A stretch of DNA of 64,000 nucleotides. Source: Gammaproteobacteria bacterium (GTDB lineage: Bacteria; Pseudomonadota; Gammaproteobacteria; Ga0077554; Ga007554). How positions within the stretch are numbered: position 1 is the first letter of the stretch; every line of letters starts with the position of its first letter. The stretch is taken from assembly GCA_016191235.1 (NCBI GenBank), contig JACPOZ010000006.1:1-64000 (forward strand), read 5' to 3'. Made by a program: the position numbers and the translations under genes. Below, piece after piece: positions 23,429 through 32,323 of this stretch. The notes beneath the pieces are model-generated. The model had not been told where the DNA came from and ran no database searches. It saw nothing but the letters and a program-made list of their open reading frames with translations.

Positions 23429-23573
23429 TTTTTCACTCTCCGATTTTGCCTAAATCATTAGGCAAGTTTAGCCAAATGCACATTTACATTGCTGCCGAAA
23501 ACCTACCAAACCTATGAGCCGCCTACGTTTCAGGCGTGTGGCATGATGCAATTATTTCGCTGATTTGTTGATA

Positions 23574-24392
23574 TTAACGCCCATTGCGTAGCTCTTTCAG
23601 CTTCAAAAGCATGGCTAAAGTGCGTTCAAACTTGCGGTCAAGATGCGTTTCATAGCGATTGAGCTTCTCCAGCTTGTATGCCTGTAAGCCTTCGCCCAGC
23701 GTTTGTGCCTTGATCGCCTCATGGTGGCGAGCTTCCTTTTCCATGCCCATGCACAGCGGTTCCAGATGCTCGTGTATGAAATCCACCAGACCTTCGGCTG
23801 TTGCGGTGTATTCCTCTTCCTCGACATACTGTAGCCACCAGTCGCGGGAATCCGGCAGCAGTGCGCGCAAGGCTTTGTCATAGGCATTCGCGCCGCCACG
23901 CCGCAAGATTGCCGATGCCTTCTGCGTCGCCTCCAGATCGTGCCGCGTATTCCGCTGGCGCTCGGCGATTTCTTCCGTAGTCATGTCCATCAGATCGCGC
24001 AGGTCGGTGCTCTTGCCGGATAGCCCGAACTCGAACGGTGCCGCCGCCGGGATCACGCCCTCGGCATTCCGTGCTGAACCTTTCAACCCCTGATTGATAT
24101 TCGCGCCTTCGGCCAACAGCACCCGCCGCTTGCGCCAAATGATTGAGGCAAGCTCTTCGATCAGATGCCGTTCGGTCATGCCTGCCGGTCGGTGTTCCTC
24201 GATCAGCGCCGCCAGCAGGTCAGTAAATTCGCCATGATCTTCATGAGCCAGCACCACCAGCCGGGAAAGGATGCCGTGCTTCATGGCGTTGAAGCGCACG
24301 GCCTCATAGCTGGCCTTCGGTGCTTCGGTGTCAGTCGTCGAACAGGATGTCACGGCGGAATCGCTCAGTAGTTCAGCTTCAAGTATTTGCAT
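23574..24392 (-). CDS. Hypothetical protein of integrative element
   Basis: 272-aa ORF (YEAVRFNAMKHGILSRLVVLAHEDHGEFTDLLAALIEEHRP...); no function recognised. Confidence 0.65.
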   Translation of the reverse strand: MQILEAELLSDSAVTSCSTTDTEAPKASYEAVRFNAMKHGILSRLVVLAHEDHGEFTDLLAALIEEHRPAGMTERHLIEELASIIWRKRRVLLAEGANINQGLKGSARNAEGVIPAAAPFEFGLSGKSTDLRDLMDMTTEEIAERQRNTRHDLEATQKASAILRRGGANAYDKALRALLPDSRDWWLQYVEEEEYTATAEGLVDFIHEHLEPLCMGMEKEARHHEAIKAQTLGEGLQAYKLEKLNRYETHLDRKFERTLAMLLKLKELRNGR

Positions 24393-24407
24393 GATTTCCC
24401 CCTTCCT

Positions 24408-24773
24408 CTAGTGCGTCGCCTGCCCGTGGATTAACGCCAGCAAGCGCCACGGGTCATACTTCGCCTTGTCTATCAGCATTTCCAAGGTCGCCACATGGCG
24501 GATAGCAATCGCCAGAATGACGTTATGCGGGTCGCTGTCCGTGTCGGCGTAGAATGCCCGTTGTATATCGGGAGTCTCTTCCAGCAGGGTAATGACTTTT
24601 TGCCGCCGGGTTTCCCGTTGTAGCTCGGCCAGTATTTCCGTCTTGCTTTGCTTGAGTTGCTGCACCATCTCGGGTGACAGGTTGTCAGCGGGTGAAATAT
24701 CCAGATAGCCGCCATCCGCAACAATCGAACATCCCTTGCGCCGTAGTTCAAGAATCAACTCAAGTGCGCCCAT
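24408..24773 (-). CDS. Small protein with TubC N-terminal docking-like region
   Basis: ELILELRRKGCSIVADGGYLDISPADNLSPEMVQQLKQSKTEILAEL. Confidence 0.55.
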   Translation of the reverse strand: MGALELILELRRKGCSIVADGGYLDISPADNLSPEMVQQLKQSKTEILAELQRETRRQKVITLLEETPDIQRAFYADTDSDPHNVILAIAIRHVATLEMLIDKAKYDPWRLLALIHGQATH

Positions 24774-24775
24774 GA

Positions 24776-26937
24776 TTAAACCCTCAAGTGAGAAAGGTTA
24801 GGTACGGTGGTTGCGGTGGAATCCTCCCGAAGGGGTTCAAATTTCCCGAAGGGGTTCACACTATTTTGTTGAACCTCTTCGGCCCCTTCGTGAACCCCTT
24901 CGTATTTTCCACCGGGCAAGCTCCAAAACCAAACGCCTTTCATGCCATCTTTTTTCGATACTACGCCCAGCCGTTTCTTTGCCCTCTTGATAGTGGAAAG
25001 CGAAAAACCTGCGCCTTTGCATTCCTGCTCAAGTTCTTTTTGTGCCACCGCTCCATCGGCTAGCGCATCACGCAGAAATGCTTCTACACTTGCTCCATCG
25101 CTTTCATCTTCTCCGGTGTTTTCAGCCAGCAATTCAGCCGCTGTTCCGTCCACCGCTTGACCCCAAGCGCATAACTGGAGAAAACGCCCTTGTGGTCGTC
25201 AAGTTCTTTCTGGTGCAGGTCATATTCAAAGCCGCCGCTGTCCAGGCCGATATTGCTTTTCGCCCGGCAAAATATCCGTTTAACCTTGCCGCCTTCATTG
25301 ATCTTGCCTGTTGCCAATACCACCCGCGCCAATGCAGCGAAGGCCAGGGAGCCGGTTACCCTCTCCATCGGGTCTTTGCCGCCCGTCCCTTTGGAAAAGT
25401 GAGAAATACCTAACACGGCACAATCCAGCTTTTCACCAAAATCAACCAGGGGTTGCAATGCCCGCCGCACCTCGCCGTTTTTGTGGCTGTCACCCGCAAC
25501 CGCGTTGACAACAGGATCAACCAATAACAAAACAACATCGCCAATCCTTTCGGCAGCATCCATCATGGCCTTAATGTCCGTCGCCGGATCAAAGCTGCGT
25601 ACCTCACCCCGGTGTTGAACATCGCCGATAAAATGCACCTTTGCCATATCCGCGCCAGCGGCAAGCAATCTCGGCACCAGCGTATCTTTCGCGCTATCTT
25701 CTCCTGACCATATCAGCACGTTACCCACGGGTGCGCGCGTACCGTCTGGAAAGCGCCCGCCGATGCTTACCGTTGCGGCGAGGGCTATTGCAATTGTGGT
25801 TTTACCAGTACCAGCTTGTCCTGCGAAAATATGGAATTTTCCACGCGCTAACCACCCATCCCATAACCAGCGGATTGGTTCGGGCTTGATGTTGGCAGCA
25901 CACGTTATCTGCACCTGTGGGATGTTTGCCTTGTGCGCTCCTACAGCGTCGCCCGTTGTGTTTGTTTGTTCCGGCAGGGTCATTGCATCGCCCGAAGTTA
26001 AAGCGCCCGTTATGGCGTGCTTGACGGCTTCCAGCCCTTGAGCTTGATGCAGGTCGTTAAAGTCGGTCGCGCCATCCGGTCGGTTAGTGCCAAAGTCTGG
26101 GATAGCCAGCAGTCCGCCCACAGATCGCGCCGCCTCAGTGGCCTTGGTCAATCCGGGGTTACCCTCGGTTTGGTAATCATCATCGGCGCACAGTATCACG
26201 GGCGGGGCGGGGAATTTCTCGCGCATGGTCTTTGCCACCGCCAGCAGGTTACCAGCATTGAAGGCCACCGCTACCGGGTAGCCCGTGGCTTCGTGGATGG
26301 TCGCGCCCGTTGCAAAGCCTTCGGCAATACACAGCGCCGCCGCACCTTTCGTGGTGCCGATACTGAAATAACAGCCCGCCACGCGCCCGCCGGTTAAAAA
26401 CTTCTTGTCGCCATTGGCTTCGATGAATTGCAGGGAATACAGATCACCATCGGCACGTAGGGGGATCACCAGCGCCCCGTTGTACAGGCGTGCCCCGTTG
26501 GCCTTGATACGCTTGCGCACAAGGTAGGGATGATCGTCTGGGGCGGGTCGTGCAGCTCTCCATGTGGTAGCCGCTCTTGTCGCCGCCCCAGCGCGTGCTT
26601 GTTCGCGTTCGGCCTCGGCTTCCAGTGCCTTGCGTTCCCGCTCGGCGACTTCCTCCGGTGTCTGCTTCTGGTGCGTTCCATCATCGCGCCAGCCGTTCGC
26701 CTTGGCTTCATGGAACAGCGTCCCGATCGTCACCCTGCCATCGGCCCGGATGCCCTTCCACACGGCGCGGGCGTCTTGGTCGTTGTAGCTTTCGTCTTGC
26801 TGGCTCCATTCGCTCCACAGGTCAAAGCCGGTATCGCCAAGATCGGACTTGATCGCCATGCCCATCTTCACCCAGGTATCGCGGTCACTGGTTGGAATGA
26901 AATGCAGGGCTTCCCTGGTGCGGTTAAGGCCATTCAT
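24776..26937 (-). pseudogene. PriCT-2/Toprim/RepA-like AAA helicase-primase, apparently frameshifted near 25.1 kb
   Basis: ORF 25084-26937: HFIPTSDRDTWVKMGMAIKSDLGDTGFDLWSEWSQ (PriCT-2), LCIAEGFATGATIHEATGYPVAVAFNAGNL (Toprim), FHIFAGQAGTGKTTIAIALAATV (Walker A). ORF 24776-25153 supplies a winged-helix-like tail in another frame; the two overlap. Confidence 0.75.
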
Positions 26938-26979
26938 GCCGCACCCACTTTGCCAGTCATCAAAACATACAGCCCTGGC

Positions 26980-27019
26980 GCCAGCCATGGAAGCGACGCG
27001 TAAGCGAGCGATGGCTGGC
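26980..27019. repeat. Hairpin GCCAGCCAT ... ATGGCTGGC
   Basis: 9-bp perfect stem, purine-rich GGAAGCGACGCGTAAGCGAGCG loop. Confidence 0.7.
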
Positions 27020-27046
27020 AACCCCCGGATAGCCTAGGGCGTCCTG

Positions 27047-27086
27047 TTTTGTCGGAGTCTGCGCGAGAGCGCAGGCGTAGACAAAA
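27047..27086. repeat. Nested hairpin TTTTGTC ... CTGCGC-GAGA-GCGCAG ... GACAAAA
   Basis: Outer 7-bp stem 27047-27053/27080-27086; inner 6-bp stem 27059-27064/27069-27074 with GAGA (GNRA) loop. Confidence 0.7.
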
Positions 27087-27188
27087 TGGGATGCCAACGA
27101 AAGGCGTAGAGTCATTGTGGTAGCTGTGGTGCGCTGCGTAGTCGCGCGCCGCTGCGGACGCAGGACGGTCCGGGCTGCCGAAGGCATG

Positions 27189-27255
27189 GTTGCCGCCGAG
27201 CGCAGGCGTTTTGGGACAGGGTTGTCCCAAAATGTATACCGAGCACGGCGGCAAC
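27189..27255. repeat. Nested palindrome GTTGCCGCCG ... TTTTGGGACA-GGGT-TGTCCCAAAA ... CGGCGGCAAC
   Basis: Outer 10-bp stem 27189-27198/27246-27255; inner 10-bp perfect stem 27209-27218/27223-27232. Confidence 0.8.
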
Positions 27256-27301
27256 GGGATTGTTTGCGGTAGAATTGTGCGTGTCAGCTACACAACTTCC
27301 G

Positions 27302-27328
27302 CGCCCCTTCATTGGGGCGTTTTCTTTT
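27302..27328 (+). terminator. Rho-independent terminator-like hairpin
   Basis: CGCCCC-TTCATT-GGGGCG followed by TTTTCTTTT. Confidence 0.65.
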
Positions 27329-27345
27329 CTGGTCATGGCGCCCCC

Positions 27346-27537
27346 TTAAACTTGCGGGTTACGAACGCGCGAATCTACCCAGCCAGCAACATCAGCAGCG
27401 CGCCAAGCAACAGCTCGCACGCCTAGATTTATCGGGGCAGGGAATTCACCAGCTTTAATTTTTGCGTAGATGGTAGAGCGCCCAAGGCCAGTTATTTCAC
27501 GGACTTGAGGCAGGCGGAACAGCTTGTTATCTGACAT
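27346..27537 (-). CDS. AlpA-family regulator/excisionase
   Basis: LFRLPQVREITGLGRSTIYAKIKAGEFPAPINLGVRAVAWRAADVAGWVDSR. Confidence 0.92.
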   Translation of the reverse strand: MSDNKLFRLPQVREITGLGRSTIYAKIKAGEFPAPINLGVRAVAWRAADVAGWVDSRVRNPQV

Positions 27538-27605
27538 TTTGTTATCCTAAATTAATAGTTTTCAAAATGCCGAAGGCTGGGGTGTATTGGGGGCATGAAA
27601 ATGTA

Positions 27606-27634
27606 TTGACATTTTACCAATATCAAGCTATATT
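27606..27634 (+). promoter_or_regulatory. Strong sigma-70-like promoter
   Basis: TTGACA (27606-27611), 17-bp spacer, TATATT (27629-27634). Confidence 0.6.
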
Positions 27635-27640
27635 GTACAC

Positions 27641-27766
27641 ACAGTGTTCGTTAAATGAATTTAACCTCACTGTTTGGGAATCCGTCATAAGAAACCCCCC
27701 TGTCCTTCGGCTGCTTAGCTAAGGTCAACAAAACCCCGCGCCCTAGTGAAGCACGGGGTTTTGTCT
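27641..27766 (+). ncRNA. Candidate small RNA of the integrative element
   Basis: Lies between the TTGACA-N17-TATATT promoter and an 11-bp-stem terminator; no ORF in the supplied track on this strand. Confidence 0.45.
27728..27764. terminator. Terminator hairpin ACAAAACCCCG ... CGGGGTTTTGT
   Basis: 11-bp perfect stem, T-rich on both strands (possibly bidirectional). Confidence 0.65.
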
Positions 27767-27986
27767 TTCTGTCCTCAGCGTCTCGTATCAAATGGCTGTG
27801 ACCACAGTCTTGTGGTTTCCCAGCGCATCCAATAGAACATAGTGTACCATACTTGCGTCCTATATGGATTGGTTTCAGCGCGCCATCATAAATCTGATTA
27901 TTATTAGATAGTTAATGCGGTCTTGCGAGTTTTTTGCGGATCATATTTCCCGGTGTTCGCCCCGTCGGGCTAGGCGCGGCAAACCA

Positions 27987-28313
27987 TCAAGCCGCGTTCC
28001 GCTCCGTGCTCACCCCAATCGAAATGCCTTCCGATGCTTGCAACACCTTTAACACCTCAACGAAATGGCCGATGCTGGGATTGCCGCGTTGACCCAGCAT
28101 GCGGTGTAGACTCTTTGCGGGTATGCCGGTGCGTTCTGCCAGCGCTTCAAAGCCGACGGTGGCGTTGATGTAATCACGCAACATGGCCTTGCCTGCATCC
28201 AGGTCACCCTCTAAGAAATGAGTGATGGCCTCGGAGAGCATGGCTTCCCGAAAGGTGCGGTCGCGTTGTGCGCGGGCCATTACGGTGTCTCGAAATGCTT
28301 TGGTCAGTGCCAT
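27987..28313 (-). CDS. HTH antitoxin-like regulator (HigA-type/addiction module)
   Basis: VGFEALAERTGIPAKSLHRMLGQRGNPSIGHFVEVLKVLQASEGI; immediately downstream of a RelE-like gene. Confidence 0.75.
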   Translation of the reverse strand: MALTKAFRDTVMARAQRDRTFREAMLSEAITHFLEGDLDAGKAMLRDYINATVGFEALAERTGIPAKSLHRMLGQRGNPSIGHFVEVLKVLQASEGISIGVSTERNAA

Positions 28314-28315
28314 GG

Positions 28316-28645
28316 TTACCTCGTTTCGCGTTTGCGGTGCTTGTAGTCTTGCCAGCGGGCTTGCGCCTCGGCAATGTCTTTGTCTTGGCGCTGCTTGGTT
28401 CCGCCAGCCAGGAGCAGGATGAACCGGTCGGCCTCGCGCCCGAAATAGAGGCGATACCCTGGCCCAAAGTGAATGCGGCGCTCGAACACGCCGCCGCCCA
28501 CGCCTTTCACCTCGGACTGGTTTCCCTGTTCCAGTTGATAAAGGGCGGAGACCACTTTGGCGGCCGCGCGGGCATCCAGGTCATCAAACCAGCGGCCAAA
28601 GGGAGAGCAGCCGTGTTTGTCCAGGTATTCTTGAACTATGGTCAT
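28316..28645 (-). CDS. RelE/HigB-type toxin
   Basis: SPFGRWFDDLDARAAAKVVSALYQLEQGNQSEVKGVGGGVFERRIHFGPGYRLYFGREADRFILLLAGGTKQRQDKDIAEAQARW. Confidence 0.85.
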   Translation of the reverse strand: MTIVQEYLDKHGCSPFGRWFDDLDARAAAKVVSALYQLEQGNQSEVKGVGGGVFERRIHFGPGYRLYFGREADRFILLLAGGTKQRQDKDIAEAQARWQDYKHRKRETR

Positions 28646-28651
28646 CTTATG

Positions 28652-28675
28652 GTAACTTATCGGTTACTAAGTAAC
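28652..28675. promoter_or_regulatory. Palindromic operator candidate upstream of toxin-antitoxin pair
   Basis: GTAACTTATCGGTTACTAAGTAAC contains GTTACT-A-AGTAAC and GTAAC/GTTAC. Confidence 0.45.
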
Positions 28676-28794
28676 AAGCTGAAGGGTGGGCGTGTTTTCT
28701 TCGGCGCGTCCTTTGTCTTGGGCGGCGCCATCATGCAGCCGTATAACCTCCGCACCAGCTTTCAGCTTGTCCAGATAGTCCGCCCATTGCTGCA

Positions 28795-30060
28795 TCATCG
28801 TATCGCTTGCACTTTACTTGCTGATTTGTGTCCAAAACTCGGCAAGAGTGTCTGGACGGCATTCTTCAAGGTCTGGTCGCACAAGTGGGCGTAATGCCTT
28901 GACGTAATGCGAGTGTCAGAGTGTCCCAGCAGTTTTGAGATAGTCAGCAAGTCAGCTCCCGCCTGGGCAAGCAATGAAGCATAAGTATGGCGCAGTTCGT
29001 GAAACCCTATCTCAGGTTCGATCTTCGCAATGGCGCAAGACTGTTTCAGCAAGCGTGAGTAGTGATTCTTTCCCCAGGGTGTACCGTCTTCGCGGGTGAA
29101 GACCGGCTCCTTGCCCGATCTGCCAGCGATTTGAGACTTGAAGAAGTCCAGCCCTTCGGCAGACAGCGGGACATGACGACCCCGGCCTGATTTGGCCTCT
29201 GGTGAAACATAGATCATGCCGGTATCTGTGTTTACGTCAGCAACACACAAGCGGGCAAGTTCGCTGTAACGTGCGCCGGTGAACAGCGCTGATTTCACCA
29301 GTTGGCGAAAATCGGGACGGCAGGTATTTATCAGGCGTGTGCATTCTGCTTCTGTGAGAAAGCGGGTAATGGGTTCGTCGGCATTGGCAAACGGTTTTAC
29401 GCGCCGCCACGCGGCATTGTCGGGAATAAGTTCGTCTTGAAAGGCTTTGTTAAGAATCGCCTTGAGAACGGTCAATATGCGGTTGGCTGTCGATTTGCGT
29501 GAGCGCTTTTGTCCCTCGGTAACCGGCTTGTCTTTGTAGGCGGGTTTTGCGCCGGTACGGACGCGAACGCGGGCGGGTTGAGCCGCCAGGGTGTTGTGCC
29601 AGTGTCGTATCTCGTGGGTGCTGATCTCGGTGATTAGCCGGTTGTTGAAGTGGGGGAGAATATGGGCCTTGATGGTGGTTTCAGTTTCTTTATAGGCTCG
29701 GCGGTGTTCCCGATACCATTTCAAATAACGCTCGACGGCCTCGGCTACGGTGACAGGCCTTAGGGTGACCTTGGGGTTTGTGATTTCTTCAATAAACGCC
29801 CTTGCCAAGTCTTGGGCTTGAATGAAGCTCAATACGTCCACGCCGTTGGTGTCACGGTGGTCGTCAGCCACCCCCAGCTTCCGGTAGTGGTATTGGGTGC
29901 CGTCCCAGATGCGGGCCTGCCATGTACCGAAGCCCTCCCCGGTTCGCCGGTAGCCAAGCGCCACCCCTTCGCAAATGGTCACAAAATTGCGGCTACCGAT
30001 GGGGAGCTTGAGCCGCGCCGTCCGGGTTTCCAGCTTTACTGATCGCTGTGATCTTGCCAT
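28795..30060 (-). CDS. Tyrosine site-specific integrase
   Basis: SALFTGARYSELARLCVADV ... GFHELRHTYASLLAQAGADLLTISKLLGHSDTRITSRHYAHL catalytic motifs; adjacent to att. Confidence 0.95.
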   Translation of the reverse strand: MARSQRSVKLETRTARLKLPIGSRNFVTICEGVALGYRRTGEGFGTWQARIWDGTQYHYRKLGVADDHRDTNGVDVLSFIQAQDLARAFIEEITNPKVTLRPVTVAEAVERYLKWYREHRRAYKETETTIKAHILPHFNNRLITEISTHEIRHWHNTLAAQPARVRVRTGAKPAYKDKPVTEGQKRSRKSTANRILTVLKAILNKAFQDELIPDNAAWRRVKPFANADEPITRFLTEAECTRLINTCRPDFRQLVKSALFTGARYSELARLCVADVNTDTGMIYVSPEAKSGRGRHVPLSAEGLDFFKSQIAGRSGKEPVFTREDGTPWGKNHYSRLLKQSCAIAKIEPEIGFHELRHTYASLLAQAGADLLTISKLLGHSDTRITSRHYAHLCDQTLKNAVQTLLPSFGHKSASKVQAIR

Positions 30061-30201
30061 GGTGGGTCTCCGTGCCAAACTGGTGCCAAACTGATGGCGC
30101 TGGATTAGCTTAGACCTTGTTGGACGACAAATCAAGCAACTATTTGATAAATAAATGATTGGTGTTGTCCGGCGAAGTCCAGGATAGTCCATGAGGCGGC
30201 T

Positions 30202-30248
30202 CTTTCACAGCGGTAACAGGGGTTCGAATCCCCTTGGGGACGCCATAT
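30202..30248. repeat. att repeat at distal end of integrative element
   Basis: Matches tRNA-Glu 3' end at 22389-22435 with one mismatch. Confidence 0.9.
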
Positions 30249-30521
30249 TAAATCAAAGGGTTAGGCGAGCCTAACCCTTTTTCTTTTGCCAGTGTCAAAC
30301 GGTGCCAAACAAGCGTTGTCGGCATATGTGTCAGGCGTCGCTATCTGCCTCGCCTGTCACATCGGTCACGCCAACATCATCAGGCTCATCGTAAGCGTAG
30401 CCTGTCGCGTCCCAGACAGCGAGGCGCACCAGGAACGCATCAAAGCTCTTTACTGGCACCTCCGCCATATGATCCCACCAGCTCGCGTGATATGCGAGCC
30501 GGTTCGTTGCCGTCACTTTCG

Positions 30522-31973
30522 TTACTTTGACTCCTGTTTGCGGCGGACCACGAAGCTCACCACGCCAAGGCCCGCCAGCATCATCGCGTAGGTGTTCGCC
30601 TCCGGAACGGCCGCGATATTTTGAGCCGTATAGATAGTGGCAGCGCCCGTACCCAGGGCGGAGGTACCCATATCCGCATTGCTTACGGCGAAGACATAGA
30701 AGTTGTTCGGACCGGAGGTGGCGGGGTCAAAGTCATTGTCGTTGGTCATGTACAGCGTATGCCTGCCGTCTGCCAAATCCTGGCCGAATGCGAAACCCTC
30801 GATCTTGGATGGAATTTGCGTGTCGGCGATGCCTTTAGCATTGAGCGCGGCTCTCACGTCCAAAAACAAGGTCTTGCTCACTGCGGGGGTTGACGTGGTG
30901 AGACTGGCCACGCCGCTCACATCCGTAGCACCGGCAATGTCGATCTTGAACAGTTGTTTGACGGAGGCGGCAGAGCCGTCGCCCAGGCCCTTGCCGTCAC
31001 GTTCGTCGACCAGGAACTCATGATCGTTGATGGCAACGATTTCGCTCACGCCTGTACCGTTCGTCAATCTATAGCCGTATTCTTTCGTGGCCCCTGTCGC
31101 GATATCAATCGTGACGAGCCGGAGTTGTTTGCCGGCATCCTGAAGCAAGGGCGCCTGCATGACACCCACCAAGGTCTTTCCGTCCGGCGTGATCGCCAGA
31201 CCTTCCATGCCCTTGTTGGCTACCCGGCCTGACGTGTTAGTGGGAGAAACCTCTGAAGCGGTCGTGGGTCCCTGGATTGCCACGGCGAGATTGCCAGGGA
31301 GCGCAAAAGACTTGATGCGCTGGCCGGTGGCACGATCAAACTGATAAACGTAAGGGCCATATTCGTCGGAAACAAAAATGCTCTTGCCGTCGTTGGAGAC
31401 GCGCACGCCCTCGGGATCAAGCCGGGCATTGTTGGGATTGCTTGAAGGTAGGGTGGGGTTGAAGCCATCCGAGCGGCCGGTGAAGTAATTGGTGCCGTTG
31501 ATGGCGTTCAAAGCCGGCACGCCGCTGCCCAGCGTATGAGTAGCATCGGTCCCTAAGGCGCCTGTACCGTAGGTAAGCGGGGTCGCGCTCGACAGCAAGG
31601 TGGTCTTGGTCAGCGTCGGCGTGAGGTTATACGCTAGGCCAGGGCCTGCATTCACCGTCAGGTTCATGCTGATCGTTTGGAAGCGGTCGATGTAGGAGGT
31701 GGTATCACCCACCAGTGGATTATATGCAAGGGCATTGGGACCACGGTCTGGCAGGGCTAGGAAAGTGTTGCCCCCTGCCCATGCAAAGCCGGAACCCAAG
31801 CCGCCGAGCAGATTGCCGGCGACACCGTTCTCAAGCAAGCCGGCCGTCTCCGTTGACATGTCCTGAACGCTGCCGCTCAGGCTGCCAATTGCGATCAGAT
31901 CGATACTTGCATGGGCCGCAGTCGTGGAACAAATCGAGGCTATGAGAACAGGTAGTAGCGATTTTCTTTTCAT
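30522..31973 (-). CDS. Esterase-like/phytase-family secreted protein with PEP-CTERM anchor
   Basis: Signal peptide; LDPEGVRVSNDGKSIFVSDEYGPYVYQFDRATGQRIKSFALP; C-terminal VPEANTYAMMLAGLGVVSFVVRRKQ. Confidence 0.88.
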   Translation of the reverse strand: MKRKSLLPVLIASICSTTAAHASIDLIAIGSLSGSVQDMSTETAGLLENGVAGNLLGGLGSGFAWAGGNTFLALPDRGPNALAYNPLVGDTTSYIDRFQTISMNLTVNAGPGLAYNLTPTLTKTTLLSSATPLTYGTGALGTDATHTLGSGVPALNAINGTNYFTGRSDGFNPTLPSSNPNNARLDPEGVRVSNDGKSIFVSDEYGPYVYQFDRATGQRIKSFALPGNLAVAIQGPTTASEVSPTNTSGRVANKGMEGLAITPDGKTLVGVMQAPLLQDAGKQLRLVTIDIATGATKEYGYRLTNGTGVSEIVAINDHEFLVDERDGKGLGDGSAASVKQLFKIDIAGATDVSGVASLTTSTPAVSKTLFLDVRAALNAKGIADTQIPSKIEGFAFGQDLADGRHTLYMTNDNDFDPATSGPNNFYVFAVSNADMGTSALGTGAATIYTAQNIAAVPEANTYAMMLAGLGVVSFVVRRKQESK

Positions 31974-32193
31974 TAGGTAGCTCCTTTTATATATTTAGTT
32001 TATTTGTCTGATGAGTTTTTGTGCGTTGTTAGCGAATAGTTAACACCTACTCCCCCAATTCTCGTGGGAGATTATTGCTGGCATGTGACACCGGCATGGT
32101 TCTTTTGGACTATGGACGGAAGATTTCTGGATCAGAGTTGCACCACATCCAAAAAAACCGGGTGGGGTAACCTGAGAGCAACGGACACTCATG

Positions 32194-32254
32194 ATCCTAG
32201 AAACGGCAGTTGACCGCTTCCTTTGGCAGTGGGCAATATGTTTTAAGTGGACTT
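32194..32254. repeat. Dispersed repeat copy 1 (ATCCTAGAAACGGCAGTTGACCGCTT...)
   Basis: Clearly similar to 62168-62228. Confidence 0.7.
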
Positions 32255-32323
32255 TTTCACGTCCTGCGGGTTCACCTGCTTGGTGAGTCCGCTACGGGAT
32301 GGATTGCACAGAAAGGAGGAGAA

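Larger units (their letters stand above)
22389..30248. mobile_element. Integrative element in tRNA-Glu (att direct repeats, integrase, AlpA, primase-helicase, TA)
   Basis: 47-bp direct repeat CTTTCAC(G/A)GCGGTAACAGGGGTTCGAATCCCCTTGGGGACGCCATAT at 22389-22435 and 30202-30248 (one mismatch), bracketing a tyrosine integrase, AlpA and a replication-type gene. Confidence 0.92.
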
